From positions 1 through 7,663 of the forward strand of contig JAHFKX010000039.1 of NCBI GenBank assembly GCA_023245115.1: a stretch of 7,663 nucleotides of DNA, given 5' to 3'. The position numbers were made by a program, and so were the translations under genes. The notes beneath the pieces were generated by a model, which was not told where the DNA came from, searched no databases, and worked only from the letters and a program-made list of their open reading frames with translations. Below, piece by piece: positions 1 to 5,839 of the stretch. This stretch comes from Candidatus Woesearchaeota archaeon. GTDB taxonomy: Archaea > Nanobdellota > Nanobdellia > UBA10117. Every line of letters begins with the position of its first letter. The first letter of the stretch is position 1.

Positions 1-16
1 GTGTGGATAACGCATG

Positions 17-466
17 TTATACGCGATCAGCCCATTCCTTAATCTGCGCTGAAAGAGAAGTTAAGTCATATACTATCTCAACTTTGGGCCTTGCCAGCTT
101 TGTTTGAATTTCTACGTCCTGCCTTCTTTGATATTCGGGATGAACGCCTACAAATATGGGTTTGAAGGCCATTGACCACGCGCCAAGTTCATACAATACT
201 ATTGGGCAAAGGGTCTCCTTTGGAAACCAAAATGAAATTGCATCAGCCTTTCTCAGATGCCTGTGTTCCCATGCAATTTGTTTTCGAGCCGCATCCGGAT
301 CGTGTACTGGAAAGTTGGCCCTCCTTGGATTTAATAGAACTATGTCCTCATCTTTCAGCAAATCCATCAGCTCTACCTGCCAATCCGAACAGCCGGTTAT
401 TCCGCCCGCTAAGAAGAGGCTTCTCTCTTCCCCTTGGTATTCTATTGGGGCTTCGATGTATTGCAT
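17..466 (-). CDS. Nucleoside 2-deoxyribosyltransferase-like protein
   Basis: This 149-aa soluble protein looks like the nucleoside 2-deoxyribosyltransferase-like fold (PF15891-type). Family members cleave or exchange N-glycosidic bonds of (deoxy)nucleosides or nucleotides in cytosolic salvage or clean-up. Seen: an N-terminal strand-loop LFLAGGITG (residues 17-25) followed by DWQ; LLNPRR (44-49); EHRHLRKADAISFWFP (67-82), whose Asp75 fits the family's conserved active-site Asp; and IVLYELGAW (89-97), whose Glu93 sits where the catalytic nucleophile Glu is found. The frame is open to a TTG at 478, but a TTTAAA box at 490-495 is centred 26.5 nt from the ATG at 466. I therefore start there as a leaderless message. 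The true substrate cannot be read from the sequence. Upstream lies a remnant of a regulator-like gene whose stop codon overlaps this promoter. Family call is confident, reaction is inferred. Confidence 0.85.
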   Translation of the reverse strand: MQYIEAPIEYQGEERSLFLAGGITGCSDWQVELMDLLKDEDIVLLNPRRANFPVHDPDAARKQIAWEHRHLRKADAISFWFPKETLCPIVLYELGAWSMAFKPIFVGVHPEYQRRQDVEIQTKLARPKVEIVYDLTSLSAQIKEWADRV

Positions 467-489
467 ATGCTCGTCCAAGAATAAGCATA

Positions 490-495
490 TTTAAA
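490..495 (-). promoter_or_regulatory. TATA box of the deoxyribosyltransferase-like gene
   Basis: TTTAAA centred at 492.5, reading ATTTAAATATG on the minus strand, 26.5 nt from the ATG at 466. This is the archaeal TATA-to-start distance expected for a leaderless transcript. The box overlaps the TAA stop (491-493) of the upstream remnant. Confidence 0.65.
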
Positions 496-568
496 TCTTT
501 GCATTACTGCCAAGTTGCTTCAACTCGTCCAGATATTTCTTTCCATCAAACTTCCACTCGCACGATTG
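491..568 (-). pseudogene. Remnant of a regulator paralogue: C-terminal tail only
   Basis: Read on the minus strand, this stretch encodes CQSCEWKFDGKKYLDELKQL followed by GSNAKI and a stop. It matches the last residues of the HTH regulator at 911-2092 (EWKFDSRTYLDELKKLG). By hand alignment 13 of 17 residues are identical from EWKFD to LG, and about 38 of 54 bases match. Many differences are synonymous third positions (GAG/GAA, GAT/GAC, TAT/TAC, GAC/GAT), so both copies evolved under protein-level constraint rather than arising from a very recent copy. No usable start codon exists in this frame: an in-frame TGA lies upstream near 599, with only non-start codons between. The HTH and middle domains are absent. 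I read it as the degraded 3' end of a paralogous regulator gene. A tiny functional peptide with an unusual start is the less likely alternative. Confidence 0.6.
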
Positions 569-584
569 ACAAACAACAGATAGA

Positions 585-592
585 TTTATAAA
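585..592 (+). promoter_or_regulatory. TATA box of the 77-aa small gene
   Basis: TTTATAAA centred at 588.5, 26.5 nt from the ATG at 615, supports a leaderless start there. The box is palindromic, so it could also fire on the minus strand into the regulator remnant, where no in-frame start codon is found. A second AT-rich box (603-611, TTATAAATA) is too close to 615 to serve this start. Confidence 0.55.
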
Positions 593-614
593 TAATCATG
601 AATTATAAATATAA

Positions 615-848
615 ATGGTACGATTCGAAATAATAACAACAGATAACTCTCCATTTAACAAATATATTCTTACGCCCAATGGCGCACAATGGCTAATAAA
701 CCCCATAGTTGGTAGTAAGTTGCTACCTAGACGAATGTTTCGCGTACAAATGACAACCAAAACACCAGTCAGAGGGACCAGAATTACATTCATAGCAAAT
801 GGCAGTCGAATTACAATTGTGGTAAAATCAGTTGTAAGATTTGGCTAG
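615..848 (+). CDS. Small basic hypothetical protein (77 aa)
   Basis: I do not recognise a family. The protein is strongly basic: about 12 Lys/Arg against 2 acidic residues (Glu5, Asp10). It has alternating hydrophobic/polar stretches (MVRFEIITTD, RITFIANGSRITIVVKSVVR) that suggest a small beta-rich fold. It has no signal peptide, clear membrane segment or cysteine. A basic, beta-rich composition is compatible with nucleic-acid or surface binding, but that is speculation. The start is chosen because a TTTATAAA box lies 26.5 nt upstream of this ATG and there is no other Met until residue 41. The gene converges on the HTH regulator, with 62 nt between the stops. The opposite strand is also open over most of the region (596-793) but lacks an equally placed promoter. 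If this gene is not real, 467-910 is essentially non-coding apart from the regulator remnant. Confidence 0.5.
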   Translation: MVRFEIITTDNSPFNKYILTPNGAQWLINPIVGSKLLPRRMFRVQMTTKTPVRGTRITFIANGSRITIVVKSVVRFG

Positions 849-883
849 CCCCGCCCGACAACACGCGCACTCCGATCTGCTAA

Positions 884-888
884 TTTTT
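884..888 (+). terminator. Possible poly-T terminator after the 77-aa gene
   Basis: A TTTTT run lies about 35 nt past the stop at 848, in otherwise GC-rich sequence. Archaeal intrinsic termination uses short U-tracts. No hairpin was identified, so this is a weak call. Confidence 0.25.
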
Positions 889-909
889 CGTTTGCACTCT
901 ACGCATATC

Positions 910-915
910 TTTAAA
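910..915 (-). promoter_or_regulatory. Orphan TATA-like box overlapping the regulator stop codon
   Basis: TTTAAA on the minus strand overlaps the TAA stop (911-913) of the HTH regulator. The order is the same as in the remnant at 490-495, where the TTTAAA box drives the deoxyribosyltransferase-like gene. Here no minus-strand gene follows within the gap, so it may be a non-functional partner of that duplicated junction. Confidence 0.3.
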
Positions 916-2092
916 CCCTGCCCAGCTTCTTCAATTCATCTAAGTACGTCCTACTGTCAAACTTCCATTCTTTTTTAACGGGATCGAACAGCTTCCAGTA
1001 CGGGAACTTCACAAACTTCCGCTTTTTATTGTAGTAATCCGTTGCGCTGATGTCGCGGATTATGGTTTGGATGTTTTCACAGCCGGCCTTGGCCAGCTCA
1101 TGAATTATCTCCCTGAAACCAGATGCGCTTGTTACAAAATAAAACGAATGTCTTTTTTCGCCCTTGCGGATATTCAATAAAATTATTTTTGAAGCCACTG
1201 ACTCTGCAAGGCCATTAAAATCTAGCAGATAATCAAAATAAACTGTTGCTGCAATCCTGTCCGGCCGGTAAATCATCGGCGCGTAACTGACTCTAATCTG
1301 ACTGAAAAAATCGTCGAAATTTTCCTGCAAAAACTTTAATTTTTCCCGCACGATAAATATTTTTTCATCGTCAGAACTGCCAAGCACTTTCCTGAAATAG
1401 CTATCACTGTCTTTCTTGAGTTTTGTTTTTGCGTTAAGCCATATCATGCGTGCATTCCAGTTCTCCCTAAAAAGCTCAAACACTATCGGAATAAACAAAG
1501 GATCAAGCTTTTGCGCTTCTCTAGTTTTTCCAGCAGTCTCTGAAAAAAATCTAAAATCAAATTGCCTGTCTGATTTTATGGCGCCATGGCTATCAAGTAA
1601 TTCGTGAAATGGTGGATAATATTCGACAGGTGGTTCAAAGCGCATTACCCTTGCTTTGGCTAGGCCAGCCTCGCCAACCATTTGCCAGAATGCCTTAAAC
1701 GCCTTAACAGATTTATCAGATATCCAGAATGATATTATTGTGTGCGGCCTGACATAATTTGACAGGTCATGCCCCTTCATAACATATACGCTGTGCGGAA
1801 TTATCGAATATATTTTTTCGTTAGTAACATCTGACAGCAAAACCTCGAAATATGTCAAGCCCAAACTACGGCAGTCCACATACGGATAATAATCAAAACA
1901 ATGTTTTTTTAGAAAAGTAAGCCAGCGCCTTACAGTCCGTTCAGAGACTTTCATCAGGCTGGCCATCTCGAGTGTTGTCAAAAGTCGCTTCTGCTGCGTC
2001 AATAAATATATAAATTCTAACAGCTCACGGCTAAATTCGTTCAATGCCATAACTACCTGGCGTAATCCATCGCTATAAGATATACTGGACAC
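911..2092 (-). CDS. Long HTH transcriptional regulator, Lrp/AsnC-like with extended C-terminus
   Basis: This 393-aa protein is a probable DNA-binding regulator. Residues about 22-63 form a helix-turn-helix/winged-helix region (ELLEFIYLLTQQKRLLTTLE, then ASLMKVSERTVRRWLTFLKK, in which SERTVRRW is the likely recognition helix). A segment starting VDCRSLGLTYFEVLLSDV (72-89) resembles the linker and first strand leading into the RAM-type effector domain of archaeal Lrp-like proteins. A second alpha/beta region (about 265-360) and a basic/aromatic tail (YYNKKRKFVKFPYWKLFD) follow. Typical Lrp proteins are about 150 aa, so this is more than twice that length and may hold two effector domains. The GTG at 2092 is near-leaderless: the TTTAAA box at 2119-2124 is centred 29.5 nt away. 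An ATG at 2050 with AGGTAG just upstream is an alternative. The gene is divergent from the TSP3 mini-protein, which it may control. The ligand is unknown. A copy of its C-terminal tail lies at 491-568. Confidence 0.7.
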   Translation of the reverse strand: MSSISYSDGLRQVVMALNEFSRELLEFIYLLTQQKRLLTTLEMASLMKVSERTVRRWLTFLKKHCFDYYPYVDCRSLGLTYFEVLLSDVTNEKIYSIIPHSVYVMKGHDLSNYVRPHTIISFWISDKSVKAFKAFWQMVGEAGLAKARVMRFEPPVEYYPPFHELLDSHGAIKSDRQFDFRFFSETAGKTREAQKLDPLFIPIVFELFRENWNARMIWLNAKTKLKKDSDSYFRKVLGSSDDEKIFIVREKLKFLQENFDDFFSQIRVSYAPMIYRPDRIAATVYFDYLLDFNGLAESVASKIILLNIRKGEKRHSFYFVTSASGFREIIHELAKAGCENIQTIIRDISATDYYNKKRKFVKFPYWKLFDPVKKEWKFDSRTYLDELKKLGRV

Positions 2093-2118
2093 ATTTTTAA
2101 TATTTTTGACCGAATTAG

Positions 2119-2124
2119 TTTAAA
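2119..2124. promoter_or_regulatory. Shared palindromic TATA box, regulator and TSP3 gene
   Basis: TTTAAA centred at 2121.5 is 26.5 nt from the ATG at 2148 on the plus strand and 29.5 nt from the GTG at 2092 on the minus strand. A single symmetric box may serve both divergent genes. A regulator bound here could repress both itself and its neighbour. An AT-rich run at 2096-2106 could instead serve the internal ATG at 2050 of the regulator. Confidence 0.5.
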
Positions 2125-2147
2125 TAGCTATGTGATATTTCAATGAG

Positions 2148-2462
2148 ATGGCCCCGTTAAAAATAACAATAGCAACCGGAGTAATTGCCGCACTCGTGGT
2201 TGGCATGATATATATCGCTACAAGTCCAAAGGATAGCGACAACGATGGCATCCCAGACGCCATGGAAAAACAACTCGGTACAAACCCAAATTCATGGGAC
2301 AGCGATAAGGATAATCACTGCGACAGCCGCGAGGTTATGGAAGGAACAAGCCCATTGGACGCAAAAACAAAACCCACTGTTTGCTGCGATGGCGGCGGGC
2401 CAAGGTATTGTGTCAAGGTCGCAGCTATTCCAAATAATTATAAATATTATCTAAATAAGTAA
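2148..2462 (+). CDS. Membrane-anchored thrombospondin type 3 repeat mini-protein
   Basis: This 104-aa protein has an N-terminal hydrophobic segment (residues about 6-24, ITIATGVIAALVVGMIYIA) that acts as a signal anchor. It is followed by an Asp-rich calcium-binding TSP3-type repeat pair. DSDNDGIPDAMEKQLGTNP (29-47) is the canonical DxDxDGxxDxxE pattern. WDSDKDNHCDSREVMEGTSP (50-69) is a second, modified copy with Cys58. The C-terminal part holds TVCCDGGGPRYC (Cys79, Cys80, Cys88), so four cysteines lie outside the membrane and could form disulfides or bind metal. In archaea such repeats occur in surface proteins and stabilise folds with calcium. A free-standing 104-aa version is short. No lipobox is seen. 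The leaderless start is supported by the TTTAAA box 26.5 nt upstream. It is divergent from the HTH regulator. Cell-surface localisation is an inference; the repeat call is secure. Confidence 0.82.
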   Translation: MAPLKITIATGVIAALVVGMIYIATSPKDSDNDGIPDAMEKQLGTNPNSWDSDKDNHCDSREVMEGTSPLDAKTKPTVCCDGGGPRYCVKVAAIPNNYKYYLNK

Positions 2463-2470
2463 CCGATAAA

Positions 2471-2482
2471 TTTTTAACTTTT
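2471..2482 (+). promoter_or_regulatory. T-rich tract: possible terminator and weak TATA element
   Basis: TTTTTAACTTTT lies 8 nt after the TSP3 gene stop and about 32 nt before the ATG at 2507. It could terminate the upstream transcript, and TTTTTAAC could act as a suboptimal TATA box, placing the start site a few bases before the next gene. Neither role is certain. Confidence 0.3.
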
Positions 2483-2506
2483 GCCAATTTAATGTGCCAG
2501 TATTAG

Positions 2507-2839
2507 ATGAAAGCAGATTCGGTAGGCCTGGAGATTGAAGTGCAACTCGACAGGCAAGAATCTTTAGATTTAAAAGATAAAACGCTGGCTGGCTTTCTTA
2601 ATTTTCGGGACAACTCTGGCTCGCCGAGGCACGCAATACCATTTAAGCTGCGTGTTGGCAAGACAGATAGTTCTGGGCTTCGCGCCAGCCTGACTCCAAG
2701 AAATGTTTACTTTGGTTATTGCCGCGAGATTACGATGATAATTTCTCGGCAATGGTACGCCGGATTAATCGATCGAGGATATTGCGCCCAAAGATTTTTA
2801 CTAAGTGGCAAGCTTGAAATTTTTATTGATGGCCACTAA
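2507..2839 (+). CDS. Hypothetical protein (110 aa)
   Basis: I do not recognise the family. The protein is soluble, with no signal peptide or membrane segment. Alternating hydrophobic/polar stretches (VGLEIEVQLD, IPFKLRVGK, ITMIISRQW, GKLEIFID) point to a mostly beta fold. It has two cysteines (Cys72, Cys93), both following a Gly-Tyr pair (GYC), a small internal echo. Codon use resembles the neighbours and the frame is open without a strong competitor, supporting a real gene. The start is the only Met near the front. The upstream TATA element is weak and about 32 nt away, so a short leader is likely. It sits between the TSP3 gene and the TctA-like permease, in the same direction, with gaps of 44 and 53 nt. 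Function cannot be inferred. Confidence 0.6.
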   Translation: MKADSVGLEIEVQLDRQESLDLKDKTLAGFLNFRDNSGSPRHAIPFKLRVGKTDSSGLRASLTPRNVYFGYCREITMIISRQWYAGLIDRGYCAQRFLLSGKLEIFIDGH

Positions 2840-2863
2840 ACTGTTTTGTTGCCAATCGATAAC

Positions 2864-2871
2864 TTTTTTAT
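2864..2871 (+). promoter_or_regulatory. TATA-like box of the TctA-like permease
   Basis: TTTTTTAT is centred at about 2867.5, 25.5 nt from the ATG at 2893, consistent with a leaderless start. It is less canonical than the TTTAAA boxes elsewhere in the window. Confidence 0.45.
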
Positions 2872-2892
2872 CCGTTACACATTTAGCTGCGA

Positions 2893-4098
2893 ATGCTCGA
2901 CCTGATTATCGCTTTCGCCCTTGGTGTGCTGGCCGGCACAATCACTGGCCTTACACCGGGCGTGCACACAAACACAGTTGCAGTTCTTGCCGTTGGTGCG
3001 CTGCCGGCGCTTACCAAACATTTCTCACTGATATCTATTGGCGTCTTTCTTTCTGTGATGGTAATCGTACACACATTTCTGGATTTTATACCTTCGATCT
3101 TCCTTGGCGCACCAGATACAGATACTGCGCTCGGTGTTCTGCCAGGCCACAAAATGCTTTTGCGGGGCGAGGGCTATGACGCACTCAAGCTTACTGTTGC
3201 TGGCGGAGTGGGCTCATTTTTAATTGGTCTGATTTTTTTACCCATATTTTTTATTTTTGTGGAAAAAGGCTACCCAATTCTGGAAAAATTTGTTGCTCCA
3301 ATAATTATATCATTTTCAATAGTATTTATTTTACTCGAACCAAACTTCAAAAAAAGATTATGGGCAGTCCTAATATTTATGATGTCTGGTGCGCTTGGCC
3401 TGCTCGTCCTCAACAGCATAAACATAAGAGACAGCCTGTTCCCTCTGCTGTCCGGCCTGTTTGGCATTTCTACGCTTTTAATTAGCTCTTTTTCAAACTC
3501 AAAAATTATTGAGCAAAAATTTTCAGACAAAATCGAAATTTTTTCATTAGCAAATATTTGGAATTGCGTAAAAGCAGCTTTAAGTTCTGCACTAATGAGT
3601 GTCCTGCCTGCCCTTGGCTCGGCGCAGGCCGCAGTTATATCGCAGGCATTTACGCGCAAAAATAATGAAGGCAAAGATTTTTTAGTATTAGTTGGCGGAA
3701 TCAATACAGTCTCTGCACTTTTTGTTTTAACAACTTTATATTTAATTGGCCGAGCCCGAACTGGAGTAATTGCCGCAATGAAACAATTTTTGGTTTTGGA
3801 TTTTAACGGATATTTAGTTTTAATAACAGCAAGCTTCGCCGCAGTCGGAATTTCAGTCATACTCACGCTATGGCTTGGCAAGTTCTTCGCAAACAAAATA
3901 CAAAAATTAAACTACAGAAAACTTTCGCTTGGAATAATTGCTTTTGTCGTGCTTTTAGTCGGCATTTTCTCAGGCTGGCTTGGCCTGCTTGTGCTTTCCG
4001 TTTCGACCGCCATTGGCCTGCTTGCCCCTAAAGTGGGCTGTAAGAGAATTCACGCAATGGGCGCAATCGTACTGCCAGTGGTGTTCTATTTTATTTAG
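2893..4098 (+). CDS. TctA/DUF112-like integral membrane protein (COG1784 type)
   Basis: This 401-aa multi-spanning protein is related to TctA, the large membrane subunit of tripartite tricarboxylate transporters. Seen: about 10-11 hydrophobic segments; the N-terminal GTITGLTPGVHTNTVAV (15-31), matching the family's glycine/proline motif; FIPSIFLGAPDTDTALGVLP (65-84), with conserved Pro, Asp and Gly in a broken helix; and a second-half echo VLPALGSAQAAVISQ (237-251), as expected from the family's internal repeat. Bacterial TctA is about 500 aa and works with TctB and a periplasmic TctC. Neither partner is in view, which is usual for the shorter archaeal COG1784 proteins, whose substrate is unknown. 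Transport of a carboxylate or similar anion across the cytoplasmic membrane is a family-based guess. It has its own TATA-like box and a leaderless start. Confidence 0.85.
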   Translation: MLDLIIAFALGVLAGTITGLTPGVHTNTVAVLAVGALPALTKHFSLISIGVFLSVMVIVHTFLDFIPSIFLGAPDTDTALGVLPGHKMLLRGEGYDALKLTVAGGVGSFLIGLIFLPIFFIFVEKGYPILEKFVAPIIISFSIVFILLEPNFKKRLWAVLIFMMSGALGLLVLNSINIRDSLFPLLSGLFGISTLLISSFSNSKIIEQKFSDKIEIFSLANIWNCVKAALSSALMSVLPALGSAQAAVISQAFTRKNNEGKDFLVLVGGINTVSALFVLTTLYLIGRARTGVIAAMKQFLVLDFNGYLVLITASFAAVGISVILTLWLGKFFANKIQKLNYRKLSLGIIAFVVLLVGIFSGWLGLLVLSVSTAIGLLAPKVGCKRIHAMGAIVLPVVFYFI

Positions 4099-4109
4099 CA
4101 ATATAAAGG

Positions 4110-4116
4110 TTTAAAA
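4110..4116 (+). promoter_or_regulatory. TATA box of the 153-aa gene
   Basis: TTTAAAA, with its TTTAAA core centred at 4112.5, is 26.5 nt from the ATG at 4139 and lies 11 nt after the permease stop. It gives the next gene its own leaderless transcript. Confidence 0.6.
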
Positions 4117-4138
4117 AGCTAAATCGCAGCGCAGGGGC

Positions 4139-4600
4139 ATGATTAACCGCACAAAAGACAAACGCATAGTATTTACTGGAACGCACGCAACCAGCACCGA
4201 ACTAAGGGCTTCAACAGCTCTGCGTTGCGATTTGAGCAAAATACAGCGGTGGGAGGTTCCTCCTGGTAATTTGGAGTTGCAATTAGCCCAAGTTAGCGAC
4301 TTTACTGGCACCCATTACGTAGTGCGGTTAAATATGGAAGGTAGGAGTTTACCGTTTGTTTTAAGCTCATGGGAAATACCTCGGTTATTTTTAGATGACT
4401 CGCTCGAAGATGGAAGCGACTCTCCTAATGAAAAACTTCTTGATAATAACGCATCTATGCGAACAGCCCATGAAGCAACAGTAGAAAAATTATATGCGTT
4501 GGCTTACACATTCTATGAAAAAACCTTGGCCGAAATGAACAAAGGCAACTATGAGCTGCATTTATATGACGACGGGCGATTGGAACTTAAATTATTGTAG
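4139..4600 (+). CDS. Hypothetical protein (153 aa)
   Basis: I do not recognise the family. It is a soluble, slightly acidic protein without signal or membrane segment. The N-terminal half appears beta-rich (RIVFTGTHA, NLELQLAQVSDFTGTHYVVR, LPFVLSSWEI). It contains the tripeptide context FTGTH twice (residues 12-16 and 55-59), which may reflect a duplicated strand-turn. An acidic, probably flexible linker (LDDSLEDGSDSPNEK, 85-99) leads to a helix (HEATVEKLYALAYTFYEKTL, 111-130) and a final hairpin (YELHLYDDGRLELKLL). One cysteine (Cys30). The TTTAAA box 26.5 nt upstream fixes the start. It converges on the DJ-1/PfpI gene with a 67-nt gap that holds no strong terminator. No function can be assigned. 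Confidence 0.65.
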   Translation: MINRTKDKRIVFTGTHATSTELRASTALRCDLSKIQRWEVPPGNLELQLAQVSDFTGTHYVVRLNMEGRSLPFVLSSWEIPRLFLDDSLEDGSDSPNEKLLDNNASMRTAHEATVEKLYALAYTFYEKTLAEMNKGNYELHLYDDGRLELKLL

Positions 4601-4667
4601 GATTGTGCTTTGTGTTATTTACTCGTCAAACGAAAATAGTTAGGTCAGCAGTTATTTCAGTTATCTT

Positions 4668-5210
4668 CTACTTCTCATAATCCTTAACCATCTTCATCAG
4701 CTCTCTCATAAAGTATGGCAAGTCCATTGGCCAGCGCGAAGTAACGAGATTGCCATCCACAACCACTTCCTTATCCTCCCAGAGCCCGCCAGCTTTTTTT
4801 ACATCTTCCGGAACACCATCATGCCAATAGCTTGTTAATTTCCGGCCTTTTACTAAATTTGCATCTGCCAACAGCCAAGGTCCATGGCAAATAGCTGCGA
4901 CCGGCTTCTTTTTGGCAAAAAACGCTTTCGCAATCTCTTGCGCTTTCTTATTTTTTCGCACTGTGGCCGGAGCTCCATTTGGAGACCCACCAGGGATGTA
5001 AAGTAAATCAAAATCATCTGGATTAACCTCGTCAATAGTCATATCGGGCTCGATAGAATACCAATTGCCGCTCTCAACGTGAATGGTTTTTTTGGTTGGC
5101 GCAGCTATCTTAACTTCCCACCCTTCTTCAATCAGTCGAAAATATGGGAAAAATAGCTCCATATCTTCAAACCTATCTGCGGTTAAAATAATTGCAGTCA
5201 TTTTTTTCAT
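4668..5210 (-). CDS. DJ-1/PfpI family protein (class I glutamine amidotransferase-like fold)
   Basis: This cytosolic protein, about 180 aa, is of the PfpI/DJ-1 type. Characterised relatives include the archaeal PfpI peptidase, DJ-1/YajL-type glyoxalases or deglycases, and stress chaperones. Seen, numbering from the ATG at 5210: FEDMEL (14-19), whose first Glu matches the glutamate that assists the catalytic Cys in PfpI; LLYIPGGSPNGAP (69-81), the conserved PGG turn; and the nucleophile elbow AAICHGPWLL (105-114), with Cys108 and His109. The terminal VVVDGNLVTSRWPMDLPYFM also follows the PfpI pattern (VVVDGN..SR.P.DL). All key residues are present, so it should be active. A TTG at 5216 and an ATG at 5201 are alternative starts. 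The TTTATAAA box at 5244-5251 predicts a start site near 5221, giving a leader of about 10 nt before 5210. Substrate is uncertain between protease and glyoxal/methylglyoxal detoxification. Confidence 0.93.
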   Translation of the reverse strand: MKKMTAIILTADRFEDMELFFPYFRLIEEGWEVKIAAPTKKTIHVESGNWYSIEPDMTIDEVNPDDFDLLYIPGGSPNGAPATVRKNKKAQEIAKAFFAKKKPVAAICHGPWLLADANLVKGRKLTSYWHDGVPEDVKKAGGLWEDKEVVVDGNLVTSRWPMDLPYFMRELMKMVKDYEK

Positions 5211-5243
5211 ACTCAAACACCAATGCTACACCAAAATCAATAA

Positions 5244-5251
5244 TTTATAAA
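5244..5251 (-). promoter_or_regulatory. TATA box of the DJ-1/PfpI gene
   Basis: TTTATAAA is centred at 5247.5 in the 67-nt gap between the two minus-strand genes. It predicts transcription from about 5221, so the gene has a short leader instead of a strictly leaderless message and need not be co-transcribed with the gene upstream. Confidence 0.5.
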
Positions 5252-5277
5252 CCTATTTGCTTTTTGCCAGAAGGTAG

Positions 5278-5787
5278 CTATGTTTTAGTAATATATCCAT
5301 CTACATCGACCAAGACCGCGGCGTCGTCGCCCATTGAGAATTCCTGATTGGCATGGTCATCGCCCATCGTGGTTTCTATGAAATAAAGTTTCTGCCCTGG
5401 CGCGACTGTATACTGCTGGTCGTGGTACTCCGGCTGTAGCGCCTTCAGAATTATATTCTGCGTGCCGTCCGCAAGCACAGCCCTTTCAAGTTTAAAGCCT
5501 GCAATAGCTGCTTGTGTCTCGCTATCTATTGTGCCAGTCGATATGAGGTAAGAATATCTCCAATACTTAGTATCTGAAAGTTTTATTTTCTGCGGATTAG
5601 CGTTTACGGGATTTGATGCTGGCGTAACCTGTGATTGTTTTGGCTGCGTCGCTATGGTGGCCTGCACGCTATTATTTGCCGATGATCCTATGCGACTTAT
5701 CATGAAATAACTAATTGCCAGCACAGCTAAAACAACTACGACTATTAACAGTTTACGATTATTTGGTTTCGTAACTTCGATTTCCAT
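5278..5787 (-). CDS. Membrane-anchored extracytoplasmic protein of unknown function
   Basis: This 169-aa protein has a short cytoplasmic start, one hydrophobic helix (residues about 12-33, KLLIVVVVLAVLAISYFMIS), a Gln/Asn/Pro/Thr-rich linker (34-68) typical of an exposed spacer, and a compact C-terminal domain (70-169). That domain looks beta-rich (YWRYSYLISTGTID, GQKLYFIETT, AAVLVDVDGYI) and carries two MGDD motifs (141-144 and 152-155). It has no cysteines. I do not recognise the domain. The frame extends to an ATG at 5805, but the TTTAAA box at 5811-5816 is centred exactly 26.5 nt from the ATG at 5787, so I choose that as the leaderless start. It shares this box with the divergent NqrB/RnfD-like gene, which suggests joint expression and perhaps a role at the outer face beside that membrane protein. 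That link is inference. Confidence 0.7.
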   Translation of the reverse strand: MEIEVTKPNNRKLLIVVVVLAVLAISYFMISRIGSSANNSVQATIATQPKQSQVTPASNPVNANPQKIKLSDTKYWRYSYLISTGTIDSETQAAIAGFKLERAVLADGTQNIILKALQPEYHDQQYTVAPGQKLYFIETTMGDDHANQEFSMGDDAAVLVDVDGYITKT

Positions 5788-5810
5788 TAGATTTGCTAAA
5801 CACATACAGT

Positions 5811-5816
5811 TTTAAA
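5811..5816. promoter_or_regulatory. Perfectly centred bidirectional TATA box
   Basis: TTTAAA is centred at 5813.5, exactly 26.5 nt from the plus-strand ATG at 5840 and exactly 26.5 nt from the minus-strand ATG at 5787. Both genes can be read as leaderless from this one palindromic box. It is the clearest divergent promoter in the window. Confidence 0.65.
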
Positions 5817-5839
5817 CTTTCCCCATTAAATATGTAGAT

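Noticed and set aside
561..563. GTG placed 25.5 nt from the palindromic TATA box at 585-592 as a start for the regulator remnant
   Set aside because: It is one base out of the conserved frame and meets a stop after five codons.
156..591. Two plus-strand open frames opposite the deoxyribosyltransferase-like gene
   Set aside because: They are antisense to a gene with clear family motifs, overlap each other, and have no family pattern of their own.
596..793. Minus-strand 65-aa open frame opposite the 77-aa gene
   Set aside because: I saw no well-placed TATA box upstream of its start. The plus-strand frame has one at exactly 26.5 nt.
2805..3179. Plus-strand frame overlapping the end of the 110-aa gene and the permease start
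   Set aside because: It competes with the motif-bearing TctA frame. Its Cys/Arg/Trp-rich composition is typical of an off-frame translation.
3270..3896. A 208-aa minus-strand frame inside the TctA-like gene
   Set aside because: Antisense to a well-supported membrane protein. Its composition reflects reverse reading of hydrophobic codons.
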